Notes: generated from the letters alone by a model not told the origin. Positions 1-8,730 are shown, counted from the stretch's first letter. The stretch: 64,000 nt of DNA from Fibrobacter sp. UWB4 (GCF_002210345.1 NZ_MWQI01000001.1:992001-1056000); one strand, 5' to 3'. Program-made: numbers and translations.

Positions 1-164
1 TTAAGAGTACCGACGTAGTTGCACCACTTGATCGGGGTTGCCGGGGTGGTGAGCACGTATTCTTTTGCAGCGTCATCAAAGTAGCCATACTTCGGGGCAG
101 CGGCCTTAGCGGTCTTTGCCGGGGCCTTCTTTGCAGCGCTCTTCTTCACTGTTTTTGTAGCCAT
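1..164 (-). CDS. Cellobiose phosphorylase-like (GH94), N-terminal fragment
   Basis: Only the first 54 codons lie in the window; the gene runs off the left edge. The start is ATG at 164-162 behind GGAG. After a Lys/Ala-rich leader of about 25 residues ([20 protein letters not shown]...) the protein reads [13 protein letters not shown], then [13 protein letters not shown]. This is the typical opening of cellobiose or cellodextrin phosphorylases (YGYFDD..KEYVI..P.TP.PW.NY.G). These cytoplasmic enzymes split cellobiose with phosphate into glucose 1-phosphate and glucose, which fits a cellulolytic organism. The basic leader is not usual for the family. The catalytic domain is not visible, so the exact substrate cannot be decided. 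Confidence 0.72.
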   Translation of the reverse strand, partial: MATKTVKKSAAKKAPAKTAKAAAPKYGYFDDAAKEYVLTTPATPIKWCNYVGTL

Positions 165-193
165 TGTATCTCCGTTAGAGAGGGGGTTAGTTA

Positions 194-356
194 AATTCGG
201 AAGTAGGAATTCGGAATTAGGAATTTGTAACTCAAAATTCAGAATTATCCTTTAAACTTTTGCGGGGTAAATTTAGAAATAGTAGGAAGTAGGAAGTAAG
301 AAGTAGGAAGCGAAAAGACGAAAAAACTGTCTACTTCCTACCGTCTACTGTCTACT
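194..356. repeat. Low-complexity intergenic repeats (GTAGGAAG / CTTCCTAC type)
   Basis: Between the phosphorylase start and the PadR gene lies repetitive DNA. It holds GGAAGTAGGAATTCGG-type units at 194-248, then AGTAGGAAGTAGGAAG at 281-310, then the complementary type CTACTTCCTACCGTCTACTG at 330-355. The two halves could fold back on each other. Related tracts occur at 55287-55367 and 58044-58077. No coding potential is seen. Confidence 0.7.
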
Positions 357-362
357 AAAAAA

Positions 363-959
363 CTACTCATCAAACTTTTCGAAATCGCGGTTACCGAAAT
401 TGATGTAGAAGTATCCGCCGAGTTTCTTGCTGCGGACCGGGTCGCGCAAAATGCCGATGGCGGCACGCACGTACTTGAGTTCCACAAGGATGTGGTCACG
501 GCTCATGCAGTTGAGGAACGGGCCTTCGGGATAAAGGGTCGGGCGCGGTTCTTCGGCAATCATCTTTTCGAGATTTTCGATTTCCTGAACCAGTCTACGT
601 TCATGCACCTCGAGCGTTCGGATAACTTCCTTGTTGTCGGCACCGTAGAGGAATGCAAAACCAAGCGTACGCGGATCGTCGTTAAAGCCCGTCAAATGCT
701 TGAGGACTTCCTTGCGAAGAACTTCCTTGCCCTTATCGGTGATGTTGAACACCATGCGTTCCGGGCGGTTTCCATCGCGTTCGGAATGACCTACGATGCA
801 TTCGTTCTTTTCGAGCGTAATCAGCCTGTTATAGACTGTAGACGTGCTAATCTTAGCCCAGCGGTCGAGTTCCCTATCACGAATTTCCGTGATGATGTCG
901 TAACCACTGCGCTCATGTTCCAGAATGAGGCCGAGCAATACTAGATCGTAACGGTTCAT
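363..959 (-). CDS. PadR-family transcriptional regulator
   Basis: A 198-residue protein. The N-terminal winged helix (about residues 1-85) has the PadR pattern: LVLLGLILEHERSGYDI, then WAKISTSTVYNRLITLE with the recognition helix, then the wing GNRPERMVFNITDKG. The C-terminal half (about 95-180) is the helical dimerisation part, with HERRLVQEIENLEKMI. PadR proteins are usually ligand-responsive repressors of neighbouring or own genes. A perfect palindrome at 982-998 lies 23 bases upstream of the start codon, in the likely promoter or leader, which suggests autorepression. The divergent neighbour is a hybrid histidine kinase. The ligand is unknown. Confidence 0.88.
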   Translation of the reverse strand: MNRYDLVLLGLILEHERSGYDIITEIRDRELDRWAKISTSTVYNRLITLEKNECIVGHSERDGNRPERMVFNITDKGKEVLRKEVLKHLTGFNDDPRTLGFAFLYGADNKEVIRTLEVHERRLVQEIENLEKMIAEEPRPTLYPEGPFLNCMSRDHILVELKYVRAAIGILRDPVRSKKLGGYFYINFGNRDFEKFDE

Positions 960-981
960 TTAAATTCCTTGATTTTGCTAC

Positions 982-998
982 TATTCCAAGTTGGAATA
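982..998. promoter_or_regulatory. Palindromic operator candidate for the PadR regulator
   Basis: TATTCCAA-G-TTGGAATA is a perfect 8-1-8 inverted repeat in the padR/kinase divergent intergenic region. PadR proteins commonly bind short palindromes in their own promoter. The same 15-base core with a T at the centre recurs at 45678-45692, upstream of alr. Binding is inferred. Confidence 0.55.
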
Positions 999-1192
999 AT
1001 TGACTTAATAGAAAACTACATTTTTTTCAAAAAAAAGATTGTTTATTGCAAAAAAATCAAAAAAAAATTGCATTTCATCGTAAAAAATCCCATTCTAAAG
1101 GCTTTTGGGGCAGCGATCGACATATTTAGTCTATATTTCTAATGAATCATAAATGTTTGATTTAGGAAATTTTCCTTAAATTGGGGAGCAAA

Positions 1193-3769
1193 GTGCAGAG
1201 CTATCAAAAAATAAAAAAGAGGAGAAATCGAATTAAATATTCGGTTATGAGGTTTGCACCCCTTATCCTCGTTATTTATTTGATTATCGAAGCTTTCGCC
1301 ACATTCCAGAAAGAAGACAAAAGCGCAGTCACAGTACGCAACAGGGACTATATCAAGGATATCACCCTTGCTATGGCGTATAAGCTGGATAACATTTTTA
1401 CAAACTCGCTCAAGTCGATAGAATCACTTGCCAGGCTCAGCTCTAATAATCTTGAGAACGGACAGATGAGTTCGGTATTTCTTGCAGAGCTTGAAAAGAT
1501 AGTGCAGTTCGACCACCTACGGTTTACCGATTCAAGCGGTATGGCACAGCTGACTTCGGGAAAACAAGTCTTTGCCGGCAATAAAAAATACTTTACAGAC
1601 GGCATGACGGGCAACAGCGGCATCTATATCGTAATGCCCTCGCAAAAAGAAATCGCAAATATCGTCTTTTATGCGCCAGTCCTGGTCAACGATAAAATTG
1701 CAGGCGTCCTCGCCTCGTCGTTTGACGAAAACACGATCAGGCGATTACTGGATTACAAGGTTTACGGGGCGCATGCGTCTGCGGGAATTGTAAATACCGA
1801 GGGCAAAAGCTTCTTGCCTCTGGAGTCCATGGTCGTCCCGCAAAACGTAACCCAGGGAATCCCGAAAGACAATTTCAAAAATTTTCTAAGCACATCAAAG
1901 TTTGACGAAGAAAATAGGAACAACATAATTAACGCGTACAAGACGCTTACTCCGTCTAGCTACAAGTACGATGGCAATACAGATGAAATCCACGGGTATA
2001 TCGCCCCACTCCACACCGTCCCTCTAAGCGTTTATTCAAACTTCCCTATCGAAGCTGCCAAAAGCCTTTATTCCATGGGCATAAAAGCAGGCCGCACATT
2101 GCAATTCCTGCTCATCTTCATTTTCGTCGGCTACATCGTTTATCTTTTGATCATCCAGTTCTTTATACGGCGTTCTGATTCACGCGAGAACCGCCTAGCA
2201 AGCTACATCGCCAAAGCAGAAAATGCAATTGCCAAAGCCATGATCTACGTTGATGCCGAAAATGGAACATTTGAAGATCTGTCCGTTATGCCGATGCCAT
2301 TCCCAAAGACCGGCAAGCTAGAAAATCTCGAACAAGGTTTCATCAGGTGCAACGACGATTTACAAAATGGAGAAGAATTTAAATCCTTTTTTGAAAACGT
2401 GATCAAAGAACGCAAGGTCCTTGCCCATATACCAAGCGTTGTATTCTGTAGCCCCCAACCCAATGGAACAAAAGAGTTCATCACGATGGTCTATATTCCG
2501 GTCGAGGTAAAATCGGACCTCGTTTACAAAGGCATTATTTTATTCAGAAACATCACTGCAGAAAAATCAAAGGAAATAGAAGCCAACAAGAAACTCACTC
2601 AAGCCCTGGCCGCCGCCCGCGACGCAAGTAAGGCCAAAACGACGTTCCTGTTTAATATGTCTCATGACATCCGCACACCGATGAACGCCGTAACAGGCTT
2701 TACCGCAATGGCCAAGAAACATATAGACGAACCAGAAATGATCAAGAGGTATCTTGAAAAAATCGATGTCGCCAGCCATCAGTTGCTATCGCTTGTAAAC
2801 CAGGTTCTCGAAATGTCGCGTATCGAATCAGGAAAGATCCTCCTCAACAACCAGAAATGCGACCTTGAAAGCATTATAATGGCTTTGTCTACAACTTACG
2901 GTTCACACGCAGAAACAAAGGGGATTACGTTTGTCGCTACCGTTGCAAATATAGAACACCGGTATGTATTCATTGATAGCGACCGCATCAACCAGATTGC
3001 CGCAAACATCATTGGAAATGCAATCAAATACACTAAAGAAGACGGTTCCATCACATGCACACTTAACGAGCATCCTTGTGAACGAGAAGGATATGGCAAC
3101 TATACATTGACCGTAGAAGACTCGGGCATCGGCATAAGTTCAGACTTTTTAAACCATATCTTCGATGAATTCGCCCGTGAAAATTCTACGACAGTAAGCC
3201 ATATTCAGGGAACGGGCCTGGGCATGACTATCGTGAAGAAGCTCACCGATATTATGGGCGGAACGATTTCTATCGAATCGGAAAAAGGCCATGGTACAAA
3301 AATTTCTGTCACCATCCCCATGAAATGGTGTAATGAAGACAAGCCTGTCGTGATTGACCAGAAAAAAGTGGAAACGATCCCGCTTAAGGGCATGAAAGTT
3401 TTGCTTGTCGAAGACAACGAAATGAACCGAGAAATCGCAGAAGAGCTTCTGATGGAAAAAGGGATTATTGTCGATTGCGCAGAGGACGGAGACATTGCCG
3501 TCGAAAAAATCCGCAAGTCAGCCCCTGGCGAGTACGAACTCGTCCTGATGGATGTTCAAATGCCGCGCATGAACGGCTATGAAGCCACAAAACAGATTCG
3601 TTTGCTAAAAGATCCGAAAAAATCACGCATTCCAATCATCGCCATGACGGCAAACGCGTTTGAAGAAGACCGGAAAAATGCGTTTGATGCGGGCATGAAC
3701 GGGCACCTGGCAAAGCCTATCGAAGTACAAAAACTTATCCAAACGCTTACGGAATTCAAACAAAATTGA
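1193..3769 (+). CDS. Membrane-bound hybrid histidine kinase (extracytoplasmic sensor, HisKA, HATPase, receiver)
   Basis: A GTG start at 1193 is preferred: GGGGAG lies 4 bases upstream. An in-frame TTG at 1181 would remove that ribosome site. The protein is 858 residues. A TM helix (about 20-40) and a second (about 302-324) flank a CACHE-like extracytoplasmic sensor (YFTDGMTGNSGIYIVMP, then a NIVFYAPV strand). A PAS-like linker is followed by HisKA (FNMSHDIRTPMNA, phospho-His about 491), HATPase (NIIGNAIKYT, DSGIGIS, GTGLGM) and a C-terminal receiver (VEDNEMNRE, phospho-Asp in LMDVQMP about 786, then AMTANAF and AKP). There is no Hpt domain, so phosphotransfer must use another protein. The signal is unknown. 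It is divergent from padR. Confidence 0.9.
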   Translation: MQSYQKIKKRRNRIKYSVMRFAPLILVIYLIIEAFATFQKEDKSAVTVRNRDYIKDITLAMAYKLDNIFTNSLKSIESLARLSSNNLENGQMSSVFLAELEKIVQFDHLRFTDSSGMAQLTSGKQVFAGNKKYFTDGMTGNSGIYIVMPSQKEIANIVFYAPVLVNDKIAGVLASSFDENTIRRLLDYKVYGAHASAGIVNTEGKSFLPLESMVVPQNVTQGIPKDNFKNFLSTSKFDEENRNNIINAYKTLTPSSYKYDGNTDEIHGYIAPLHTVPLSVYSNFPIEAAKSLYSMGIKAGRTLQFLLIFIFVGYIVYLLIIQFFIRRSDSRENRLASYIAKAENAIAKAMIYVDAENGTFEDLSVMPMPFPKTGKLENLEQGFIRCNDDLQNGEEFKSFFENVIKERKVLAHIPSVVFCSPQPNGTKEFITMVYIPVEVKSDLVYKGIILFRNITAEKSKEIEANKKLTQALAAARDASKAKTTFLFNMSHDIRTPMNAVTGFTAMAKKHIDEPEMIKRYLEKIDVASHQLLSLVNQVLEMSRIESGKILLNNQKCDLESIIMALSTTYGSHAETKGITFVATVANIEHRYVFIDSDRINQIAANIIGNAIKYTKEDGSITCTLNEHPCEREGYGNYTLTVEDSGIGISSDFLNHIFDEFARENSTTVSHIQGTGLGMTIVKKLTDIMGGTISIESEKGHGTKISVTIPMKWCNEDKPVVIDQKKVETIPLKGMKVLLVEDNEMNREIAEELLMEKGIIVDCAEDGDIAVEKIRKSAPGEYELVLMDVQMPRMNGYEATKQIRLLKDPKKSRIPIIAMTANAFEEDRKNAFDAGMNGHLAKPIEVQKLIQTLTEFKQN

Positions 3770-3818
3770 CCAATTTGCAAATATTTTATTATAATAAATA
3801 ACAAACAAGGAGATAAAT

Positions 3819-4496
3819 ATGAAAACCAAATTCTCACGACTCACACTGTCCCTCGTTATTGCAGGTGTTTTTGCGCTTGCAGCAACGACTTTCACAGGAT
3901 GTTCCATGTTAAAGAAGGTTCAGGCCGCAAAGATTCTCATCCAGACAAAGATGGAATACAAGGACCTCACCTTTGATTCTGTCGATGTCTACGAAGACAT
4001 TCTTGATCTTGTGAACAACGGGATGAACGGCTTTTTGCCGAATCCGAAAGCTGTCATGCTGGTCAAGGACTTGTCCCAGAACATCATCAACAAGAATCTG
4101 GGTAACGCAAACTTCGATGTGTACCTGAACGCCAACAACGCCGGCAAGGACACCTTGTGGATCAACAAGCTTCAGATCGAAATTAAGTTCGATACGCTCG
4201 TAACACTTCCGCTCACGCTGAAGGACACCATCAAGCTTGCTCCAGGCGATAACGACCTTCACTTCAACGCGGCCTTCCCGTTGGATGCAAAAATCTTTAA
4301 ATTTAAAGAAGTCCAATACTATGGCATTTCCGGCTTTATCGACGTTTCCCTCACCGAAGGTGGACAACCCGTTACTCAGGACTTCGAAATCAGGAGAGAC
4401 GTAAAGCCTGAAGATGTCGAAAAAATCCAGAACCTCGTCCGCGACAGATTGTTCGATCTTCTCGTGAACAAGTGGCTGGGCTCTATTATTAAATAG
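3819..4496 (+). CDS. Lipoprotein, LEA14-like
   Basis: A 225-residue protein with a lipoprotein signal (hydrophobic stretch LSLVIAGVFALAATTF ending in the lipobox FTGC, Cys about 27), so it is probably membrane anchored. The mature part is rich in beta-strands, with a conserved-looking core (NLGNANFDVYLNANN, then WINKLQIEIKFDTLVTLPL) that resembles LEA14/water-stress domains by pattern; this is a weak assignment. AAGGAG precedes the ATG. It lies 49 bases after the hybrid kinase and 7 bases before the M3 peptidase gene, so the three may be co-transcribed. Function unknown. Confidence 0.7.
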   Translation: MKTKFSRLTLSLVIAGVFALAATTFTGCSMLKKVQAAKILIQTKMEYKDLTFDSVDVYEDILDLVNNGMNGFLPNPKAVMLVKDLSQNIINKNLGNANFDVYLNANNAGKDTLWINKLQIEIKFDTLVTLPLTLKDTIKLAPGDNDLHFNAAFPLDAKIFKFKEVQYYGISGFIDVSLTEGGQPVTQDFEIRRDVKPEDVEKIQNLVRDRLFDLLVNKWLGSIIK

Positions 4497-4503
4497 GAAA
4501 TCT

Positions 4504-6198
4504 ATGTCAAAACGCAACTTTGTTCCGGAAAATTTTAATCCGGATGATGTAAAAGAAACTTCAAAATTATATCGCGCTCTTTTACAGCGTGATATTCCAG
4601 TAAATGTAGACAAGCTCCGTCAATGGATTTTAGACTGGAGCGAACTGGAATCGGTTTTTGGTGAAGTTAGTTCTCGCCGCTACGTCGCTATGACATGTGA
4701 TACACGTGACGAAAAAGCGGCGAAAGCCTATGCTGACTTTGTTGAAAACATTCAGCCATTGATGATCGAATACGACGACAAGCTGAACCGCAAGTTAATG
4801 GCTCATCCGTCCAAGGATGCCCTCAAGGGAGAATTTGGCGAATGGCTTAAAGGCGTTCAAGTTTCGTTAGACTTGTTTTCTCCGGACAATATCCCTCTAG
4901 AAACCGAAGAAAACAAGGCCATTCAAGCTTATCAGAAAATAACTGGTGGCATGAGCGTCGAATTCGATGGCGAAGTCAAGACAATGCAGCAATTGGGCGC
5001 ATACATGGAAAAGACAGACCGTTCTTTACGTGAACGCGCCTGGCGAGCTATGTGGGAACGCCGCCTCCAGGACAAAGATGCGTTAGACCAATCCTACGAC
5101 AAGCTCTTCAGCATTCGCAAACAGATTGCCAAGAACTCACACTGCAAAGATTTCATCGATTACATATTCCTTGCAAAGCACCGCTTTGACTATACTCCCG
5201 CCGACTGCGAAGCTTTCCACGAAAGCATCGAGAAATTTGTTCTGCCGTTGCAGAAGGAAATGTACAAGCGCCGCGCCAAGAAGATGGGGCTCGACCGTTT
5301 ACGCCCATGGGACTTGGATGTTGACCCGCTGAGCAGGCCGCCTCTCAAGCCGTACCAGAGCGGAGACGAGCTGATTGAAAAAGTCGATTCCATTTTCGAA
5401 AGCATTCACGCGCAAGCCGGCAAGTGGGCCCGTGAAATGCAGGCAAAAAAGCTTATCGATCCAGATTCCAGACTGGGCAAGGCCCCGGGCGGATACCAGA
5501 TCGGTTTTGACGAAAGCCGCCTCCCCTTCATTTTCATGAACTCCGCCAATACGGACCGTGACATCTACACGCTGTTGCACGAATCTGGACACTCGTTCCA
5601 TCAGTTTGCACTCGCGAACCAGCCGATATTCGCCTACCGCGATGTTCCCGCTGAATTTGCCGAAGTTGCAAGCATGAGTATGGAACTCATCGGCATGTCG
5701 AATCTGAAACCGTTCTACGGTGACAATCACGAAGCGATTGTCCGCAGCACCGAAGGCGAACTTGCCGACGTGATTTGGCTGTTCCCGTGGGTAGCAAGCA
5801 TCGACAGCTTCCAGCACCGTCTGTACAACTTCCCGACGCATACCGCCGAAGACCGCAGCGATATCTGGAGCGAAATCATGGACCGCTACGATGCCGGTGT
5901 GGATTACAGCGGGCTTGAAGCTGTCCGCCGCAACCTGTGGCAAAAGCAACTTCATTTGTTCGAATGCCCGTTCTATTACATAGAATATGGCATCGCGCAG
6001 ATTGGCGCTTTGCAGGTCTGGGCAAACTTCAAGAAGGATCCGCAGAAGGCCATCGACGACTTGTTCAAGGCCGAAAGCCTGGGCAGCAGCCGTCCGATTC
6101 CAGAACTCTTCGCTACTGCAAACATCAAGTTCGATTTCACGCCTAAAACGCTGGAACCCTTGATGCAAGTGGTCTGGGATGAGCTAAGTAAGTTGTAG
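4504..6198 (+). CDS. pepF: M3-family oligoendopeptidase (PepF-like)
   Basis: A 564-residue cytoplasmic zinc peptidase with no signal peptide. The M3 zinc motif HExxH is seen as LLHESGHSFHQF (about residues 358-369). A downstream glutamate ligand lies in VPAEFAEVASMSMELI, and the substrate-side Tyr/His region is CPFYYIEYGIAQIGALQ. Length and domain order match bacterial oligoendopeptidase F-like enzymes, which cut short peptides imported or released during protein turnover. It starts 7 bases after the lipoprotein gene and is followed by a terminator at 6229-6260. Confidence 0.9.
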   Translation: MSKRNFVPENFNPDDVKETSKLYRALLQRDIPVNVDKLRQWILDWSELESVFGEVSSRRYVAMTCDTRDEKAAKAYADFVENIQPLMIEYDDKLNRKLMAHPSKDALKGEFGEWLKGVQVSLDLFSPDNIPLETEENKAIQAYQKITGGMSVEFDGEVKTMQQLGAYMEKTDRSLRERAWRAMWERRLQDKDALDQSYDKLFSIRKQIAKNSHCKDFIDYIFLAKHRFDYTPADCEAFHESIEKFVLPLQKEMYKRRAKKMGLDRLRPWDLDVDPLSRPPLKPYQSGDELIEKVDSIFESIHAQAGKWAREMQAKKLIDPDSRLGKAPGGYQIGFDESRLPFIFMNSANTDRDIYTLLHESGHSFHQFALANQPIFAYRDVPAEFAEVASMSMELIGMSNLKPFYGDNHEAIVRSTEGELADVIWLFPWVASIDSFQHRLYNFPTHTAEDRSDIWSEIMDRYDAGVDYSGLEAVRRNLWQKQLHLFECPFYYIEYGIAQIGALQVWANFKKDPQKAIDDLFKAESLGSSRPIPELFATANIKFDFTPKTLEPLMQVVWDELSKL

Positions 6199-6228
6199 GG
6201 CGTAAACTCAGCTTCTTCGCCTACGATC

Positions 6229-6260
6229 ATGCCCGCCATAGTGCGGGCATCTCCTTTTTT
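6229..6260 (+). terminator. Rho-independent terminator after the M3 peptidase gene
   Basis: An 8-bp stem ATGCCCGC/GCGGGCAT with loop CATAGT is followed by CTCC and six T. A very similar hairpin follows the PFOR gene (26385-26405), so this is a recurring terminator-like module. Confidence 0.8.
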
Positions 6261-6322
6261 AGCTCTTAATTACATTTTTTTTGATAAATTTAAAAAAAAT
6301 TGAAAAAAATGCGCCGTAGGAC

Positions 6323-6351
6323 TTGACAAACGAAAAAATAAAAGTTATTAT
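6323..6351 (+). promoter_or_regulatory. Sigma-70-type promoter for tRNA-Ser
   Basis: TTGACA (6323-6328), a 17-base spacer, and TATTAT (6346-6351) lie 33 bases before the tRNA. This is the best consensus-like promoter in the window. It may also drive the omega-subunit gene, since no terminator separates tRNA and CDS. Confidence 0.75.
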
Positions 6352-6383
6352 TGGCGCACCTCCTCAATGGAGGTCATCCTAAC

Positions 6384-6468
6384 GGAGGGATGGCCGAGTG
6401 GTTGAAGGCGCACGCTTGGAAAGCGTGTTTACCTTACGGTAACGAGGGTTCGAATCCCTCTCCCTCTT
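6384..6468 (+). tRNA. tRNA-Ser, anticodon GGA
   Basis: Class II tRNA of about 85 bases. The acceptor arm is GGAGGGA paired with TCCCTCT (first pair G-T). The D arm is GCCGAGTGGTTGAAGGC. The anticodon arm is CACGC-TTGGAAA-GCGTG with anticodon GGA at 6418-6420, followed by a long variable arm (CTTACGGTAA region) and T arm GAGGG-TTCGAAT-CCCTC. CCA is not encoded. It reads UCC/UCU serine codons. Confidence 0.95.
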
Positions 6469-6490
6469 CTAAAATTTTTCGAGGTACCTT

Positions 6491-6805
6491 ATGGCTGAGT
6501 CTCAAAGAGTTTATCTTGATGATATCTACGCTAGTGAAGAATGTCAAGGTTCGGTTTTCCGTGCTGTTGTCATGATGGCTCACGAAGCCCGCTTCATTAA
6601 CAATCAGTCCAAGCAAGGTTATATCCAGCTCACGCAGAAGCCGACAACGATCGCTATGAACCGTTTCAAGGAACATAAGCTGACGATGGTTGAAAAAGGC
6701 GTTAACGACGTGACCGCTGATGCAGTAAAGGCTTCCGTTGCAGAAGTTGCTCCGACAGCAGAAGCTGTTGCAGAAGCAAGCGATGCAGCTGCCGATGCAT
6801 TCTAA
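6491..6805 (+). CDS. rpoZ: DNA-directed RNA polymerase omega subunit
   Basis: A 104-residue protein starting 22 bases after the tRNA, with GAGG 7 bases before ATG. Residues about 20-70 fit the omega/Rpb6 fold: VFRAVVMMAHEARFIN (the helix with the A-x-x-AR-x-I/L-N pattern) and KPTTIAMNRFKEHKL (compare KPVTIALxEI..GK in other omegas). The tail from about residue 75 is Ala/Val/Glu-rich and low in complexity. Omega helps assemble RNA polymerase. The overall sequence is divergent, so the call rests on the two conserved stretches and size. A terminator follows. Confidence 0.72.
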   Translation: MAESQRVYLDDIYASEECQGSVFRAVVMMAHEARFINNQSKQGYIQLTQKPTTIAMNRFKEHKLTMVEKGVNDVTADAVKASVAEVAPTAEAVAEASDAAADAF

Positions 6806-6830
6806 TCTCGAAAAATGAGTGCTTAAAAAA

Positions 6831-6853
6831 GACCGCTTCCGAGCGGTCTTTTT
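6831..6853 (+). terminator. Terminator after rpoZ
   Basis: GACCGCT-TCCG-AGCGGTC stem-loop preceded by six A and followed by five T, so it could work in both directions. Confidence 0.85.
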
Positions 6854-6933
6854 GTTATTCTGCATTCAACATACTGATAGGCAATAGCCACGAAGTATTC
6901 AACAACTATAAACTTAACTGGATGGGGCTAAGC

Positions 6934-6995
6934 CCCAACCTCTTTGGCTCGGTTATAGCCATGCGAGCATGGCTGCAACGCTCGCCTTTTAAGGT
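6934..6995 (-). repeat. Structured intergenic element, copy E (minus strand)
   Basis: Read on the minus strand it shows the pieces in order: outer arm CAACCT, AAAAGGCGAG, GTTG arm, AGCCATG-CTCG-CATGGCT hairpin (6955-6972), CGAGCC, outer arm AGGTTG. It belongs to the same family as copies at 10951-11020, 11106-11164, 21089-21186 and 48485-48582. It sits between the convergent genes rpoZ and the metallopeptidase, sense to the latter's 3' side. Small hairpins (GGGGC-TAA-GCCCC at 6922-6934 and GGGAC-TAA-GTCCC at 7002-7014) flank it. Confidence 0.7.
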
Positions 6996-7069
6996 TGCCT
7001 TCGGGACTAAGTCCCTCAGAATGACGAAACACCAGAATAATAAGCATCATCGTCATCCTGACGCCAAAT

Positions 7070-8191
7070 TTAATTGCTTTTCAAGATTTTCGATGTTACA
7101 CCGCGACGGATCTTGCCTGCGGCTCGTCCGAGAGCGTCAAACAATCGCTCTGGCATAGATTCTTCCAAGTTCTTGTTAGGAGTTCTACGCTTGGAAATCG
7201 ATACGGGCTTTTCCGTAGTATCGGTTCGCTGTTCTTCGATTTTCCAGATGAAATCATCAGAGCGCGAAGGCATTGGGTTCTGCACGACATTTTTACCGAC
7301 CGCCTGCAAATAAAGCCCGCTTTTGTAATTCTTAAGAAGCACCGCATTCGGCGTGTTCACTCCAGCATCTTCAAACAGGTACTTTTGATGAGCACCACCA
7401 TTATAACCGTATGTCGAAGCTGTTACGCCTGCCGCGGTCGATTCGTTCGGAATATCGACCACGCGGTTTCCAAGCTGGATACGGTAAGTGACAGGCTTAT
7501 CGCCCATTGAGTAAATCTTGACGAATGTAGCCGTATCAGCACAATCCATGAGTTCCAGCGCATTGCTTGAGGTAATTCCCATGCATTTCTTTGTGTCGCC
7601 GAGAGACTTGATTCTCCCCTGCTTGAAGAATGCTTCCTTGAAAATGTCCTGGTACATCGCGTTCACGATTTTCACATGATTGATAAGGTCCTGTTCGGAA
7701 TGAACTTCGCTACGGTAATTGAGGCCGTACGGCCAAAAATGCTGGCTATCCCCTTTAAGTACGGCATCTTTCCCGTCGATTTCTTTGAGGGTTGCTTGGG
7801 CTTTTTCGCCCTTGAATACGCCGTCTTTGAACATCGCCTTGTATTCGGAAGTCGTGCCCATGCCAAGCGTATGCGCCATCTCGTGCATGGCGGTGCCGAC
7901 AAACATATAATTGCGGTCCTTGCCAAAACGGAGGTCCCCATTACTGCTCGCTTCTGCAGTCGGAACGCCCGTGCTGTAATAAACTTCAATATGCTTGGAG
8001 AGGTCTGAATACTTGTTGTACAGGAAAACCGCCGAATCCATAGCGGCCTCGATAAGCGCATAGGCTTCGCGTTCATCATCGGTCGGATTTGCGGATTTAT
8101 TCAAATGATATTCAATATTGCCGGCAAAAGCGCCAGACACAAGGAAGGAGAAAATTCCGAAAAAAAGCGAGTTTCTTACAAAAATATTCAT
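7070..8191 (-). CDS. Secreted metallopeptidase with a ricin-like C-terminal part
   Basis: A 373-residue exported protein with a signal peptide (FFGIFSFLVSGAFAG, cleavage about 23). A zinc-peptidase helix HEMAHTLGMG lies about residues 103-112; it has HExxH and the following G but no third His at the metzincin position. The second half (about 200-330) contains CMGITSSNALELMDCADTA and later VLLKNYKSGLYLQAVG, a pattern typical of ricin-type beta-trefoil lectin repeats, suggesting carbohydrate binding. The C-terminus is basic and carries LFDALGR, similar to the FDLLGR tag of two other exported proteins here. It probably acts outside the cell on plant or host glycoprotein. Substrate unknown. Confidence 0.65.
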   Translation of the reverse strand: MNIFVRNSLFFGIFSFLVSGAFAGNIEYHLNKSANPTDDEREAYALIEAAMDSAVFLYNKYSDLSKHIEVYYSTGVPTAEASSNGDLRFGKDRNYMFVGTAMHEMAHTLGMGTTSEYKAMFKDGVFKGEKAQATLKEIDGKDAVLKGDSQHFWPYGLNYRSEVHSEQDLINHVKIVNAMYQDIFKEAFFKQGRIKSLGDTKKCMGITSSNALELMDCADTATFVKIYSMGDKPVTYRIQLGNRVVDIPNESTAAGVTASTYGYNGGAHQKYLFEDAGVNTPNAVLLKNYKSGLYLQAVGKNVVQNPMPSRSDDFIWKIEEQRTDTTEKPVSISKRRTPNKNLEESMPERLFDALGRAAGKIRRGVTSKILKSN

Positions 8192-8334
8192 GGAACCTCT
8201 TCCTATACACTAAATTAATCTATACAATTCCATATATAAGAGCAAGTAAAAAAAGTTTTTGAGTGATTTATTATCCTATTTCATAACCGATTATGTAATT
8301 TTGGCGTGGAATATCAAAAACAGGAGAAGCCCCA

Positions 8335-8718
8335 ATGAAGGCTAAAATATTCGCATGTTCTTTAACGCTCGCACTCGCGGCCCTTACCGGCTGCTCGGGA
8401 AGCCAGAGCGGAATCAACCGTTCCCTTGGACAAGCCGATGCAACACGCTCGCTCGTCAACGACAACAAGCTCGATGCAAGCATGACATCGAACTCTTTCT
8501 CCAAGCTTGTTGCAGCCAAGGCCCTGAAGGAAGACGGTAAAATCGAAGAAGCCCAGGCGCTTGCAGAACAGAGCGAACTCGAAATGCGACTCGCCATAGC
8601 CAAATCCGAATACGAAAAGGCTAAAAACGAAGACAAGAAACTCGAAGAATCTCTCCGTGCCGACGAAGAACGCAAGGCACTTTACCAGAGCATTCTCGAT
8701 AAGGAAACCAAGAAGTAA
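8335..8718 (+). CDS. Small lipoprotein, DUF4398-like
   Basis: A 127-residue protein with signal MKAKIFACSLTLALAALTGC (lipobox LTGC, Cys about 20). The mature part is almost wholly helical and charged, with a long coiled-coil-like stretch (ALAEQSELEMRLAIAKSEYE, then KNEDKKLEESLRADEERKAL). Lipoproteins of this kind (DUF4398 type) often precede an OmpA gene, as here with 12 bases between them. A joint role in tethering the outer membrane to peptidoglycan is likely but inferred. Confidence 0.78.
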   Translation: MKAKIFACSLTLALAALTGCSGSQSGINRSLGQADATRSLVNDNKLDASMTSNSFSKLVAAKALKEDGKIEEAQALAEQSELEMRLAIAKSEYEKAKNEDKKLEESLRADEERKALYQSILDKETKK

Positions 8719-8730
8719 GGAGCCGCAAAG

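Noticed and set aside
281-356. Possible CRISPR-like array of GTAGGAAG units
   Set aside because: Units are short, without regular spacers or constant repeat length; no cas genes are in the window.
1181-1192. TTG 1181 as start of the hybrid kinase
   Set aside because: The TTG and the bases after it form the ribosome site (GGGGAG) for the GTG at 1193.
6351-6575. Open frame across tRNA-Ser
   Set aside because: It is formed by the tRNA sequence itself; the tRNA fold is clear and the rpoZ frame is different.
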